From: Terriglobia bacterium | Lineage (GTDB): Bacteria > Acidobacteriota > Terriglobia > Terriglobales > Acidobacteriaceae | Reading direction: 5' to 3' | DNA length: 64,000 nt | NCBI GenBank assembly: GCA_020072845.1 | Contig: JAIQGF010000003.1 | Coordinates: 62,001-126,000, forward strand | Shown: positions 43,768 to 52,851 of the stretch, piece by piece | How positions within the stretch are numbered: the first letter of the stretch is position 1 | Layout: each line of letters starts with the position of its first letter | Notes under the pieces: generated by a model | Database searches by the model: none | Seen by the model: the letters and a program-made list of their open reading frames with translations, nothing else | Told to the model about the DNA's origin: nothing | Made by a program: the position numbers and the translations under genes

Positions 43768-44520
43768 TCACTTCAGTAACCGGAAGGCGATGCCGCTGAC
43801 AGAATCCTGCAGCGTGTGCTGGATCATCCCCGGCCGCAGGCTCTTGCGCCATGCCGCCAGCATGCCGAAAAGCGCGCCGTAGACGGCGATCAGGATGATG
43901 CGGCGCCCGCCCTGGTAGGCGTGCGCGATGCCGAAGATCACCGCCTGAAGAACGATGGCCGCCGCGGTGCTGCGCGTCGCCGCGAGGAATTGTTTCTGCA
44001 GGTATCCACGGAACATGATCTCCTCGCAGAACCCGGCGGTAGCACTGAGCAGGATCCATATTCCCAATTCCAGTCCGCTGCGCGGCAGCAGCGGGCCGAG
44101 TTGTTTTCTTGCTTCCGCCACTTGCGAGGGCGACGCCAGCCCGAGTGCGAACGACAATCCCGCCAGCCCGGCCGCGGCGACTACCCAGAATCCACACGCG
44201 ACCGCCACATCGAGCAGGAAGTTTTTCGGCGACTTCCATCTGCCGCCGACAATTTCCCGCAGCCTGACACCCCTCTTGCGTGCACCCCACAGGATGAATC
44301 CCACCAGCAGGTACTCCCATGCCAGCGTGAGCAGATAGACGGTGACGCGCCCGCGATGCGCGATCATCTCCCCTTGCGTTCGGGCGGTGACGGCCGCAAA
44401 CACCATGACCACCGCGACGAACAGCGCCGTGTGCCAGGCGGGCGCCACCAGCGCCGGCGGTGTCGCTGCGGGCGGCTCGGTCGGTGAAGTTTCCGGTGCG
44501 ACAGGCGGGTTGGTGGACAA
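43768..44520 (-). CDS. CPBP-family intramembrane protease
   Basis: A 250-residue membrane protein with about seven hydrophobic helices after a proline-rich N terminus. The family motifs are [12 protein letters not shown] near residue 166 (EExxxR) and, further on, [10 protein letters not shown] (motif 2, FxxxH). Such Abi/CaaX-like glutamic proteases process membrane peptides or prenylated proteins in some hosts. The target here is unknown. TTG at 44520 is chosen because GGGAGG stands five bases upstream. It is divergent from the thiolase gene. Confidence 0.85.
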   Translation of the reverse strand: MSTNPPVAPETSPTEPPAATPPALVAPAWHTALFVAVVMVFAAVTARTQGEMIAHRGRVTVYLLTLAWEYLLVGFILWGARKRGVRLREIVGGRWKSPKNFLLDVAVACGFWVVAAAGLAGLSFALGLASPSQVAEARKQLGPLLPRSGLELGIWILLSATAGFCEEIMFRGYLQKQFLAATRSTAAAIVLQAVIFGIAHAYQGGRRIILIAVYGALFGMLAAWRKSLRPGMIQHTLQDSVSGIAFRLLK

Positions 44521-44538
44521 TCGATCCTCCCGGAATTG

Positions 44539-44569
44539 TTGTGGGCCGGTTCCTGCCGCATCTTATAAT
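44539..44569 (+). promoter_or_regulatory. Possible promoter of the thiolase gene
   Basis: A perfect TATAAT at 44564-44569 lies 34 bases before the thiolase ATG. TTGTGG stands 19 bases upstream of it, a slightly long spacer. Confidence 0.45.
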
Positions 44570-44603
44570 GAAGGGTTTGGAATTCACTATAGGAGCACTT
44601 TTT

Positions 44604-45794
44604 ATGCCTAGCGCAGACGATGTGGTGATCATCGCCGGAGTTCGCACTCCGATCGGAAAATTCCAGGGTTCGCTCGCCGATTTGTCAGCTCCCAAACTGG
44701 GCGCGATCGTGGTACGCGAAGTGGTCAAGCGCGCCAATCTCGATCCTGCCTCCGTGGACGAATGCATCATGGGCAACGTCGTCTCTGCCGGGCTGGGACA
44801 GAACCCGGCGCGCCAGGCGGCGATTTATGGCGGACTGGCGCCCTCGGTCAGCGCCATGACCATCAACAAGGTTTGCGGATCGGGACTGAAGTCGGTCGCG
44901 CTCGGGGCGCAGGCCATCCAGACCGGCAACAGCGACATCGTGGTGGCCGGCGGCATGGAGTCCATGACCAACGCGCCCTACCTGCTGCCCAACGCGCGCA
45001 AGGGCTTCCGCCTCGGCAATGTCACCATGCTCGACTCCATGATCTGCGACGGCCTGTGGGACATCTACAACGACTACCACATGGGCAATACCGGCGAGAA
45101 CGTGGCCGAGAAATATCACATCTCACGCGAGGAGCAGGACGAGTTCGCGGTCAACTCGCATCGCAGGGCGGTGGCGGCGATCAAGGAGTGCCGCTTCCAA
45201 TCGCAGACCGTCCCCGTCGAAGTGCCCGGTAAGAAGAAAGGCGAGACCGTGCTTTTCGAAAAGGACGAAGGCCCGCGCGAGGACACCACCGCCGAAGCGC
45301 TGCGCGCGCTCAAGCCCGCCTTCAAGAAGGATGGCACCGTGACCGCCGGCAACGCGCCCAGCGTCAACGACGGCGCGGCAGCCGTGGTGGTCACCAGCGC
45401 GAAAACGGCGGAGCGGCTCGGGGCCAAGCCGATGGCGCGCATCGTGGCGCAGGCCACCAGCGGCCTCGACCCCAAGTGGGTGATGATGGCGCCGGTGGAT
45501 GCCGTCCGCCTGCTTTGGAAAAAGACCGGCTGGAACAAGGACGAAGTTGGCCTGTACGAGATCAACGAAGCGTTCTCCGTGGCTGCCATCGCAGTCACCC
45601 GCGAACTCGGCCTGAACCTGGACAAGGTGAACGTGAACGGCGGCGCGGTCGCGCTGGGGCATCCCATCGGGGCCAGCGGCGCGCGCATCCTGGTCACCCT
45701 GCTGTACGAGATGATCCGCCGCGACGTGAAGAAGGGAATCGCCGCGCTCTGTTTGGGCGGCGGCAACGCCGTCGGTGTGGCGATCGAGCGATAA
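44604..45794 (+). CDS. Acetyl-CoA C-acetyltransferase (thiolase)
   Basis: A 396-residue thiolase that condenses two acetyl-CoA or cleaves 3-ketoacyl-CoA. The nucleophilic Cys is in [11 protein letters not shown] near residue 90, the catalytic His in [11 protein letters not shown] near 352, and the second Cys in CLGGGNAVG near 382. Length and motifs fit AtoB/PhaA-type enzymes. The ATG at 44604 follows AGGAG at an eight-base distance. No other fatty-acid or PHA genes are adjacent, so the pathway direction is open. Confidence 0.92.
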   Translation: MPSADDVVIIAGVRTPIGKFQGSLADLSAPKLGAIVVREVVKRANLDPASVDECIMGNVVSAGLGQNPARQAAIYGGLAPSVSAMTINKVCGSGLKSVALGAQAIQTGNSDIVVAGGMESMTNAPYLLPNARKGFRLGNVTMLDSMICDGLWDIYNDYHMGNTGENVAEKYHISREEQDEFAVNSHRRAVAAIKECRFQSQTVPVEVPGKKKGETVLFEKDEGPREDTTAEALRALKPAFKKDGTVTAGNAPSVNDGAAAVVVTSAKTAERLGAKPMARIVAQATSGLDPKWVMMAPVDAVRLLWKKTGWNKDEVGLYEINEAFSVAAIAVTRELGLNLDKVNVNGGAVALGHPIGASGARILVTLLYEMIRRDVKKGIAALCLGGGNAVGVAIER

Positions 45795-45850
45795 GATCAA
45801 CGCAAGGCGCCCACATTTTTGGTAGAGAAGGGAAGGGTGTGCCACGCGTG

Positions 45851-45879
45851 TTGACATCTGTTACGTGACGCGTTACGGT
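45851..45879 (+). promoter_or_regulatory. Promoter and probable operator of higBA
   Basis: A perfect TTGACA is followed after 17 bases by TACGGT. The near-palindrome GTGACGCGTTAC at 45865-45876 sits across the spacer and -10, where a HigA repressor would block polymerase. Confidence 0.6.
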
Positions 45880-45884
45880 ACGGG

Positions 45885-46163
45885 ATGGTCCGGTCGATCC
45901 GCCACAAGGGGCTCAAACGCCTTTACGAGGAAGGCGACCCGCGCGGCGTCGTTGCCGAGCACGCCGCAAAGCTGCGAGACATTCTTGCGCGGCTCGATGC
46001 TGCCGGTACGGTTGCGGACATGGATTTGCCGGGGTTCCGGCTTCATCCACTCAAGGGCGCGTTAAAAGGCTTTTGGGCGGTGACTGTGCGCGCGAACTGG
46101 CGGGTGATCTTCCGCTTTGCCGACGGCGATGCACTGGACGTTGATTATGCCGATTACCACTGA
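45885..46163 (+). CDS. higB: HigB-type toxin (RelE superfamily)
   Basis: A 92-residue mRNA-interferase-like toxin. The family pattern starts IRHKGLKRLYEEGD, continues through LPGFRLHPLKGALKGFWAVTVRANWRVIFRF near residue 50-78 and ends DVDYADYH. The last block resembles the RelE/HigB active-site strand and C terminus. The toxin gene precedes the antitoxin gene by 12 bases, the reversed order typical of higBA. The ATG lies close to the predicted transcription start, so the leader is very short. Confidence 0.88.
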   Translation: MVRSIRHKGLKRLYEEGDPRGVVAEHAAKLRDILARLDAAGTVADMDLPGFRLHPLKGALKGFWAVTVRANWRVIFRFADGDALDVDYADYH

Positions 46164-46175
46164 CGGAGGTTATCC

Positions 46176-46457
46176 ATGCCGATGAAGAATCCGCCACATC
46201 CCGGAGGCGTTGTATTTCGCCAGTGCATCGAGCCTTTGGGCTTGACCATCACGGACGCCGCCGCCGCCCTGGGAGTGACCCGGACAACCCTGTCAGAACT
46301 GGTGAACGGGAAGCGCGGGATTTCTCCCGAAATGGCCGTGAGACTGTCGCAGGTCTTCGGCGGCAGCGCCGAAAGCTGGCTCACCCAGCAGGCGCATTAC
46401 GAGCTTACGCATGTCCGCGCCGACCGAATCAAGCTGAAGCGGCTCGAAACCGTTTAA
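46176..46457 (+). CDS. higA: HigA-type antitoxin (XRE HTH)
   Basis: A 93-residue DNA-binding antitoxin that neutralises the preceding toxin and represses the promoter. The HTH spans about residues 27-65 ([26 protein letters not shown]). The N-terminal [19 protein letters not shown] is the recognised start of the VapI/HigA family. A GGAGG site lies shortly before the ATG at the toxin end. The pair probably serves stress response or local stabilisation. Confidence 0.9.
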   Translation: MPMKNPPHPGGVVFRQCIEPLGLTITDAAAALGVTRTTLSELVNGKRGISPEMAVRLSQVFGGSAESWLTQQAHYELTHVRADRIKLKRLETV

Positions 46458-46545
46458 AGAACAAAGTCGACCCAGCGGCCGCGATGGAGTCTCGCGGGGA
46501 TCAGGCCTCGACCAATCAGCGTGGATTGATTGCCCGGTGAAGGCT

Positions 46546-48723
46546 TCAGCGCCCGGCGCGTCCCGCGGTCGCAAGCGTCTTCGCATTCGAGGTCTTCACC
46601 GCCGGCAGAGTGACCGTGAACACCGAGCCTCCGCCCGGTGCGGCCTGCGCTTCGATCGTGCCGTCGTATTTCTTCAGGATCGCCATGGCCACGCTGAGTC
46701 CGAGTCCGGTGCCGCGGCCCGGCCGTTTGGTGGTGAAGAACGGATCGAAGATTTTCGGCAGCAATTCGGGGCTGATGCCGGGACCGTCGTCCTGGAAGCT
46801 GACCCACACGCGGTCGCCGTTTCTTCCCAGCCGCACGCGCACGGTGCCGCGCGGCCGGATTTCACGGACCGCCTGCTCCGCGTTGATGATCAAGTTCAAA
46901 AACACCTGCATGATTTGATGGGGGTCGCCGACCACGTCCGGCAGACCCGGGTCGCCGATGAAGTCCACCGCGATGTTATTGACCCGCAGCGAATGCTCGT
47001 GCAGTTGCAGCGAGCGCTGCACCATGTCGCTGAGATTGAGCGGCGCCTTGCCCGGCGCGGGCGGGCGCGCGAAGAACAGCAGGTTCTGCACCACCTCCGC
47101 CGCGCGCTTGGCCTGCTGCTTCAGCAGTTCGAACTTGCGGCTGGAGGCCGAGTCGGGCGTCGTTCCCTCCAGCAATTCGATCGCGCCCAGGATGGCGGTG
47201 AGCGGGTTGTTCAGTTCGTGCGCGAATCCGTCAATCATCTGCCCCATCGCCGCCAGGCGCTCGGTCTGGATCAACTGCTGCTCCATCTGCTTCACCGTGG
47301 TCACATCGCGCACCGACGCCACCACTCCGGTCAGCTTTCCCTGCGCGTCGAACAGCGGGCTGGCGGTCGCGCGCAGCGCTCGCCAGGTGCCATCGCGATG
47401 TTGCGCTCCGTACTCGGCCGTCTGGAAGACTTCCTTGCCGGTGATCAGTTCGCGGAACAGCGCTTGCAACTCCATCGCCGCCACCGGCGCCTGGTCGCTG
47501 ATCATGTTGCGCCCAATGAACATCTCCGGTTCGTAGCCCAGGATTTCGCGCACCCGCGGGCTGACGAACGTGTACTGTCCGTCCTTGTCGAGCGCCAGGA
47601 TCAGGTCAGGGAAGCTCTCCACCAGCCGCCTTCCGAATTCCTCCTGCTGCTGCAGCCGGTCTTCCACCTTGCGCCGCTCCGTGATATCGAAGAGCGCGCC
47701 CTGCAGCCGCACTAGCTCCCCGCTGTCGTCGCAGATGGCGCGCGCCGTGTCGAGGCAGATGACGACGCTGCCGTCCTTGCGCCGCAGCCGCACTTCCTGG
47801 CAGCGGATGGCCGCGCTCTGTTGCAGGGTTCTCACCTGTTCGCGGCGTTCCGCCGAATCCACGAACAACTGCGGCACCGGGATTTGCAGCAACTCTTCCT
47901 TGCTCTCGTACCCCAGCATGCGCACCAGCGCGATGTTGCAGTCCATCAGCCCGCCGGCAGGCGTGGTGAAATACACGCCTTCCTGCAAGGTCTCGAACAA
48001 CTCGGTAAACCGCGTCTCGCGTTCCCGCGCCGCGGTAATGTCCTTGGCTAGCACCCCGATTCCGACCACCTCGCCGGCGGCGACAATGGGATGCAGCACG
48101 GTGTCGAAGTAGCGCACGCCGGCTTCATGCTTGAAGCGCACGCGCAGCACGCCCGACCACTGCCGCTGCTGCAGGAACCGCGCCACCTGATTTTCCGCCT
48201 GCTCGCGCGTCGGCTCGGCGAGGAACTCTTCCAGGTTATGCCCGGCGATGTCCGCAAACGCCTTGCCCATCAGATCGGTGAACGCGCGGTTGGTGGTGCG
48301 GATGGTCCCTTGCAGCGACAATCCCAGCACCATCTCTTCCATGCTGTCGATCAGTTCGCGGTAATTGCGCTGCGAGTTGCTGACCGCCTCCAGCAGCTTG
48401 TTGAGTTGTTGCTCGCTGGGCGGCGTTTTTTCGCGCTCCTGCATGCCCCTGAGCACGCCCTGGAGTTCGGCGATTTCCTTGCGCTTCAGCGTGACGTAGA
48501 CGGCGAACAACACCGCCACCACCACCGTGCCCAGCGGGATGGCTTCCAAGTGGCGTGGGATGCCGGCCAGGCTCTGCCAGGAAGTTGCTCCCACACCTGC
48601 CGCGAGGATGGTCAGGAAGATCAGCGCCGTACGCCACAGCCGGCTCTCTTCTTGCTGGAGCCGCTGCAGCTTTTTCGACTGCTCTTTCACCGGGTCCTGC
48701 TTGAGGTCTACCGTGCTCGTCAT
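46546..48723 (-). CDS. Membrane-anchored multi-PAS sensor histidine kinase (NtrB-like)
   Basis: A 725-residue sensor kinase. Two hydrophobic helices near residues 30-46 and 58-78 form a membrane anchor. A short coiled coil and three PAS domains follow (about 110-235, 240-355 and 365-485, with PAC-like ends such as GALFDITERRK and VASVRDVTTVKQ). The HisKA domain has FAHELNNPLTAILGAIELL. The ATPase domain has NLIINAEQAV, DDGPGI and GRGTGLGLSVAMAI. ATG at 48723 is chosen because the conserved part begins there; no clear ribosome site is seen and a longer start at 48819 is possible. No response regulator is adjacent. Confidence 0.85.
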   Translation of the reverse strand: MTSTVDLKQDPVKEQSKKLQRLQQEESRLWRTALIFLTILAAGVGATSWQSLAGIPRHLEAIPLGTVVVAVLFAVYVTLKRKEIAELQGVLRGMQEREKTPPSEQQLNKLLEAVSNSQRNYRELIDSMEEMVLGLSLQGTIRTTNRAFTDLMGKAFADIAGHNLEEFLAEPTREQAENQVARFLQQRQWSGVLRVRFKHEAGVRYFDTVLHPIVAAGEVVGIGVLAKDITAARERETRFTELFETLQEGVYFTTPAGGLMDCNIALVRMLGYESKEELLQIPVPQLFVDSAERREQVRTLQQSAAIRCQEVRLRRKDGSVVICLDTARAICDDSGELVRLQGALFDITERRKVEDRLQQQEEFGRRLVESFPDLILALDKDGQYTFVSPRVREILGYEPEMFIGRNMISDQAPVAAMELQALFRELITGKEVFQTAEYGAQHRDGTWRALRATASPLFDAQGKLTGVVASVRDVTTVKQMEQQLIQTERLAAMGQMIDGFAHELNNPLTAILGAIELLEGTTPDSASSRKFELLKQQAKRAAEVVQNLLFFARPPAPGKAPLNLSDMVQRSLQLHEHSLRVNNIAVDFIGDPGLPDVVGDPHQIMQVFLNLIINAEQAVREIRPRGTVRVRLGRNGDRVWVSFQDDGPGISPELLPKIFDPFFTTKRPGRGTGLGLSVAMAILKKYDGTIEAQAAPGGGSVFTVTLPAVKTSNAKTLATAGRAGR

Positions 48724-48949
48724 GGGGTCATATGTGATCGTATGTTGCGGGATTGCCACCCGCAATAGGGGGGAACTGATATGTGACCCCTCGCGCGCAG
48801 TCTCGGGAACGTCGCCCAAATCCGTTTTTGGGCTAAATTTCCTCTCGCGGAGACGTCCCGACGCGGGAAATCACCGCTTTTGCCGGTTCCCCTTTGCTAT
48901 ACTCCGCCCTTGATTTTGCGGGACTTGGGCGCGCTCAGCGCCTAATGGA

Positions 48950-50497
48950 ATGCTTTACAAGACCCTCAGCGCCGCGGTCTACGGCATTGACGCCAGCATC
49001 ATCGAGGTCGAGGTTGACGTTTCCGGCATCCGCTGTGAGAAAGACAATTTCATGACCGTCGGCCTGCCCGACGCGGCGGTGCGCGAGAGCCGCGAGCGCA
49101 TCCGCTCCGCGCTGCGCAACTGCGGATACGACATCCCGCCCACCCACATCACGGTCAACCTCGCCCCCGCCGACATAAAGAAGGAGGGCTCGGGCTACGA
49201 TCTCCCCATGGCGCTCGGCATCCTGGGCGCCTATGGCGGAATCTCGCGCAAGGAAGTGCCGGACTATGTTTTTGTCGGCGAACTTTCGCTCGATGGCGGG
49301 GTGCGCGGCATCCGCGGCGCGCTGCCCATTGCCGTCGCCGCCCGCGCCGGCAAGATCCCCAACCTGATCGTCCCGGTCATCAACGCCAAGGAAGCCGCCG
49401 TGGTCAGCGGCGTGAATGTCTACCCGGTCACCTCGCTGGTGGAGGTGGTCCACATGCTGAACGGGGGTAACAGTATCGCCCCCATCCACGTGGACGCCGA
49501 CGCACTGTTGAGCGAAGCCCAGCAGTTCACCGTGGACTTCAAGGACGTCCGCGGCCAGTACACCGCCAAGCGCGCCCTCGAGGTCGCCTGCGCCGGCGGG
49601 CACAACATTTTGATGATTGGCCCGCCCGGATCCGGCAAGACCATGCTCGCCAAGCGCATGCCGACCATCCTGCCGCCGCTGACCTTTGACGAAGCGCTGG
49701 AGACCACGAAAATTCATAGCGTCGCCGGCGTGCTCGACGCCAAGGCGGGCCTGGTCGGCACCCGCCCCTTTCGCGCGCCCCACCACACCATCTCGGACGC
49801 CGGCCTGATCGGCGGCGGGGTGGTGCCGCGCCCCGGCGAGGTCTCCCTCGCCCATCACGGTGTCCTGTTTCTGGACGAGCTGCCGGAGTTCCCGCGCAAC
49901 GTGCTGGAGGTCATGCGCCAGCCGCTGGAAGACGGCACCGTCTGCATCGCGCGCGCTTCCATGTCGCTCACCTTTCCGGCGCGCTTCATGCTGGCCGCCG
50001 CCATGAACCCCTGCCCCTGCGGATACTTCAACGACCGCAGCCGCGAGTGCCACTGCACGCAGCCCATGATCCAGCGCTATGTCGCCAAGATCAGCGGCCC
50101 GCTGCTCGACCGCATCGATATCCACATCGACGTTCCGGCGGTGAACTACAAGGAACTGCGCAGCGCGGCCAGCCCGGAAACCTCGGCGCACATCCGCGAG
50201 CGCGTGGTGCGCGCCCGCGAGGTCCAACTCCGCCGCTTTGCCGCCGCCCGCCCGCGCATCTTCTGTAACGCGCAGATGCAAACCGGCCAGATCCGCACCC
50301 ACTGCGAGCTCTCGCCCGACTGCGAGCGCCTGCTGGAGCGCGCCATCAACCAGCAGGGACTCAGCGCCCGCGCCCATGACCGCATCCTCAAGGTCGCCCG
50401 CACCATCGCCGATCTGGAGGGCGCCGCCCAGCTCGACTCCAAACACATTGCCGAGGCCATCCAGTACCGCACGCTTGACCGCAACTACTGGGCTTGA
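48950..50497 (+). CDS. comM: YifB/ComM family Mg-chelatase-like AAA+ ATPase
   Basis: A 515-residue AAA+ helicase-like protein that promotes branch migration during natural transformation in known bacteria. The N-terminal ChlI-like domain has [21 protein letters not shown] near residue 40. Walker [11 protein letters not shown] lies near 223-232, Walker [11 protein letters not shown] near 305 and a C-terminal zinc-like NPCPCGYF with CHCTQP near 350-370. Gene length is standard. It may indicate competence, although no other com genes are in view. It diverges from the histidine kinase. Confidence 0.93.
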   Translation: MLYKTLSAAVYGIDASIIEVEVDVSGIRCEKDNFMTVGLPDAAVRESRERIRSALRNCGYDIPPTHITVNLAPADIKKEGSGYDLPMALGILGAYGGISRKEVPDYVFVGELSLDGGVRGIRGALPIAVAARAGKIPNLIVPVINAKEAAVVSGVNVYPVTSLVEVVHMLNGGNSIAPIHVDADALLSEAQQFTVDFKDVRGQYTAKRALEVACAGGHNILMIGPPGSGKTMLAKRMPTILPPLTFDEALETTKIHSVAGVLDAKAGLVGTRPFRAPHHTISDAGLIGGGVVPRPGEVSLAHHGVLFLDELPEFPRNVLEVMRQPLEDGTVCIARASMSLTFPARFMLAAAMNPCPCGYFNDRSRECHCTQPMIQRYVAKISGPLLDRIDIHIDVPAVNYKELRSAASPETSAHIRERVVRAREVQLRRFAAARPRIFCNAQMQTGQIRTHCELSPDCERLLERAINQQGLSARAHDRILKVARTIADLEGAAQLDSKHIAEAIQYRTLDRNYWA

Positions 50498-50530
50498 GTT
50501 CTCCGCCCTGAGCCGATCTTGTGCGGCTCG

Positions 50531-50558
50531 GTACTGAGTACTGGGTACTCGGTACTTT
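50531..50558. repeat. Heptamer microsatellite (GTACTNN x4)
   Basis: GTACT recurs at 50531, 50538, 50545 and 50552, a perfect seven-base period with variable last two bases. It lies in the gap between comM and the flavoprotein gene. Confidence 0.8.
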
Positions 50559-50570
50559 TCGGGCATAATG

Positions 50571-50583
50571 GTGACGACGTCAC
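50571..50583. promoter_or_regulatory. Palindrome upstream of the flavoprotein gene
   Basis: GTGAC and GTCAC arms are separated by three bases (13-base site), 88 bases before the gene start. It is a possible operator; a related dyad stands before the 52852 gene with a different spacing. Confidence 0.4.
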
Positions 50584-50670
50584 AAGCCCCTGAGACCGGC
50601 GTCACAGTCCTCTGGTAGCCTGTCCCGGTACCCTGTCCGGGTTGTAATTGATGGCAGGAGGCAGCACGGA

Positions 50671-52032
50671 ATGAAAACTGTATTCGTCGTTGGCGCGGGC
50701 CCGGCAGGAATGTTTGCGGCCCAGAAGATCGCCCTAGCCGGCCACCAGGTGGTCATCTTTAACCGTGACATCAAGCACGGCGGCCTGGCCGAGTACGGCA
50801 TCTATCTGGTCAAGGACAAGATGAAGAGCGGCCTGCGCAAGCAGTTCGCCAAGGTGCTCTCCCTCCCCAACGTCCACTACTTCGGCCACGTGCCGGTCGG
50901 AACCAAGCAGGCGATCACGGTGGACGACCTGCGCGCCTTCCATCCCGACGCGATCATCTTCTCCGTCGGCGCCCAGGGCACCAAGAAACTCGGTCTTCCC
51001 GGCGAGGACGCCAAGGGCGTCTATTCCGCCAAGGACTTCGTGTACTTCTACAACTCGCTGCCGCCGTTCTCCAGCCGGGATTTCTCCACCGGCAAGAAGA
51101 TCGCCATCGTCGGCATGGGCAACGTCATGGTGGACATCGCGCGCTGGGTCTTGCTGGACGATCCCAACCGCACGACCGAGGAACTCACCATCGTCGCCCG
51201 CCGCGGTCCCTTCGAGGCCAAGTTCGACGAAAAGGAAATCAAGTACGTCGAGCAGAACCTCCATCGCGATCAGCTGCAGGCGGAAATGCAGCGCTGCGCC
51301 GAGCGCGTCGCCGCCGTCGGCCAGGACATCACCAAGGTCGACGAAATCTTCACCATGCTCAAGAAGACCGACCTGCCCCAGGTCAACCCGGTGATGAAAT
51401 TCCGCTTCCTGTGCTCGCCCAAGGAAATCGTCAAGGGTCCCGACGGCCGCATCTGCAAGCTGATCGTCACCGAGAACAATTTGGTCAAGAAGGGCGAGGG
51501 CACCGCCGCCAAAGCCACCGACCAGACCACCGAGCTCGACATTGACACCATGATCTTCGCCATCGGCGACGTGCACGATCCCGACTTCGGCCTGCCCATG
51601 GGTCCGGAGGGCTACAGCACCAAGCCGGTGCAGGGCGACGAGCGCTCGCTCTACCAGGTCGCCGATCCGCAGACCGGCGTCGAGATGGAAGGCCACTTCG
51701 TTGTCGGCTGGGCGCGCCGCGCCAGCGACGGCCTGGTCGGCATCGCGCGTCATGACGCCGAGGTCGGCGCCACCTACGTTCTGAATTACCTCCAGGGCAA
51801 GCCGGAGAAGGGAACCACGCCGGTGGAGACGATTGAGAACACCCTCCGCGCCCGCAGCGTCCTTGCGGTCAACAAAGCCGAGTTGGCCCTGCTCGTCAAG
51901 GCCGAGGAGAAGGAAGCGACGGCCCGCAATCTCACCTACTTCAAGTACTCCGACGACACCAGCATGCTGCGGGCGATCACGCGCGAAAAAAACTCGACGA
52001 GCGCCCCCGCCATGGCCGGCGCCGGCGACTAA
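50671..52032 (+). CDS. Ferredoxin-NADP reductase-like FAD oxidoreductase (adrenodoxin-reductase type)
   Basis: A 453-residue flavoprotein predicted to pass electrons between NADPH and a ferredoxin-like partner. The FAD-binding Rossmann motif FVVGAGPAGMFAAQKIA starts at residue 5, with GGLAEYGIYLVKDKMKSG following. The second nucleotide-binding motif IAIVGMGNVMVDIARWVL lies near residue 145, and the ARRGPFEAKFDEKEI block is typical of adrenodoxin reductase/GltD relatives. A C-terminal extension of about 80 residues ends in low-complexity sequence. AGGAGG stands eleven bases before the ATG. The partner protein is not encoded next to it. Confidence 0.82.
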   Translation: MKTVFVVGAGPAGMFAAQKIALAGHQVVIFNRDIKHGGLAEYGIYLVKDKMKSGLRKQFAKVLSLPNVHYFGHVPVGTKQAITVDDLRAFHPDAIIFSVGAQGTKKLGLPGEDAKGVYSAKDFVYFYNSLPPFSSRDFSTGKKIAIVGMGNVMVDIARWVLLDDPNRTTEELTIVARRGPFEAKFDEKEIKYVEQNLHRDQLQAEMQRCAERVAAVGQDITKVDEIFTMLKKTDLPQVNPVMKFRFLCSPKEIVKGPDGRICKLIVTENNLVKKGEGTAAKATDQTTELDIDTMIFAIGDVHDPDFGLPMGPEGYSTKPVQGDERSLYQVADPQTGVEMEGHFVVGWARRASDGLVGIARHDAEVGATYVLNYLQGKPEKGTTPVETIENTLRARSVLAVNKAELALLVKAEEKEATARNLTYFKYSDDTSMLRAITREKNSTSAPAMAGAGD

Positions 52033-52035
52033 CGG

Positions 52036-52059
52036 GAAGGGCACGGCTTCAGCCGTGCC
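52036..52059. repeat. REP palindrome (unit 1)
   Basis: A perfect nine-base inverted repeat, GGCACGGCT / AGCCGTGCC with a two-base loop, just after the flavoprotein stop. The same core recurs downstream of the transposase. Confidence 0.85.
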
Positions 52060-52079
52060 GCCCAGCCGCCATCAGCTGT

Positions 52080-52098
52080 GCGGCTTTAGCCGCCGAGG
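52080..52098. repeat. REP palindrome (unit 2) carrying the RAYT ribosome site
   Basis: GCGGCT / AGCCGC with a two-base loop is followed by CGAGG, which is the Shine-Dalgarno of the transposase start six bases later. The 19-base unit recurs inverted at 52550-52568. Confidence 0.8.
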
Positions 52099-52104
52099 TT
52101 AGGT

Positions 52105-52599
52105 TTGAAACCTACCCGCCGCATCTCGCCGCCGGGCACTTACTTCGTCACGACATCGACTCAATCCGGTCGAGCTATCCTGCAACGCGACATCATCGCC
52201 GAACTATTCGTCAACACCCTTTACGAATACCGTTCTCAACATCGATTTCAACTTCACGCGTTCGTCGTAATGCCGGAACATGTGCACTTGATCATCACCC
52301 CCGCCGAAAGCCTCGAGCGCGCCATGCAATTCATCAAGGGCGGTTTCTCGTTCAGACTAGCGCGGCAACTAGGTTCGCAATCGGAAGTATGGGCGCGTGG
52401 ATTCACGGATCACCGTATTCGCGATGAGAATGATTTCGTTATTCATCGCAATTACATTCACCTCAATCCTGTTCGCCGACACCTGGTTGAGCGCCCGGAG
52501 CAATATCGCTTCTCTTCCGCACACGGTTCTTACGATCTCGATAGCTTTCCCTCGGCGGCTAAAGCCGCAGAACAGGTCAGCCCTGATCGGCACGGCTAA
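52105..52599 (+). CDS. REP-associated tyrosine transposase (RAYT)
   Basis: A 164-residue Y1 single-strand DNA transposase of the TnpA_REP family, thought to recognise and process the flanking REP hairpins. The metal-binding HUH-like motif is PEHVHLII near residue 56-63, and the catalytic Tyr lies in NYIHLNPVRR near 128. The start is TTG at 52105 with GAGG six bases upstream. The last 16 codons and the stop codon lie inside REP palindromes, so the 3' end was likely shaped by REP insertion. It appears intact. Confidence 0.88.
   Translation: MKPTRRISPPGTYFVTTSTQSGRAILQRDIIAELFVNTLYEYRSQHRFQLHAFVVMPEHVHLIITPAESLERAMQFIKGGFSFRLARQLGSQSEVWARGFTDHRIRDENDFVIHRNYIHLNPVRRHLVERPEQYRFSSAHGSYDLDSFPSAAKAAEQVSPDRHG
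52550..52568. repeat. REP palindrome (unit 3), inverted, inside the RAYT 3' end
   Basis: The reverse complement of 52080-52098, so the transposase gene is bracketed by an inverted pair. It encodes part of the C-terminal PSAAKAAE. Confidence 0.8.
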
Positions 52600-52707
52600 A
52601 GCCGTGCCCTTCCCATTTCTGCTTCCTATACTCTGATCGGAACGGCGTCAGCCGTGCCCTTCCCATATCCCTTCCTACACTCTGATCGGAACGGCTAACC
52701 TAGGCCC
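52583..52707. repeat. Three tandem REP units of about 50 bases
   Basis: Units begin with CTGATCGG at 52583, 52633 and 52682 and contain the palindrome ACGGCTAAAGCCGT or a variant (ACGGCGTCAGCCGT). Each is followed by GCCCTTCCCAT-like sequence. The third is degenerate. The RAYT stop codon lies inside the first unit. Confidence 0.85.
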
Positions 52708-52738
52708 TTTTTCATATCCGCCGCGCGCATAAATATAC

Positions 52739-52755
52739 ATATCGTGCCACGATAT
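52739..52755. promoter_or_regulatory. Perfect palindrome upstream of the 52852 gene
   Basis: ATATCGTG and CACGATAT flank a single C, a 17-base site about 97 bases before the gene start. The AT-rich setting and perfect symmetry suggest a repressor operator at the promoter of the ornithine cluster. The regulator is unknown. Confidence 0.6.
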
Positions 52756-52785
52756 TGCCCGATTCGGGACGCCGCCCACCCCGCG

Positions 52786-52801
52786 TGTGACAGGCGTCAC
52801 T
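52786..52801. promoter_or_regulatory. CRP/FNR-type half-site pair
   Basis: TGTGA-N6-TCACT, one base off the CRP consensus TGTGA-N6-TCACA. It lies 51 bases upstream of the gene start. This is a tentative call. Confidence 0.4.
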
Positions 52802-52851
52802 TGCCACCCGCCCGCCGCGGGTCACACTACAAGGTTAAGGGGGAGGAAGCC

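Noticed and set aside
48880-48903. TATACT at 48898 as a comM promoter
   Set aside because: The only -35-like hexamer is 12 bases upstream, too close for a sigma-70 promoter.
48935-50605. A 556-codon open frame antisense to comM
   Set aside because: comM is a clearly conserved protein; the reverse frame is a compositional shadow.
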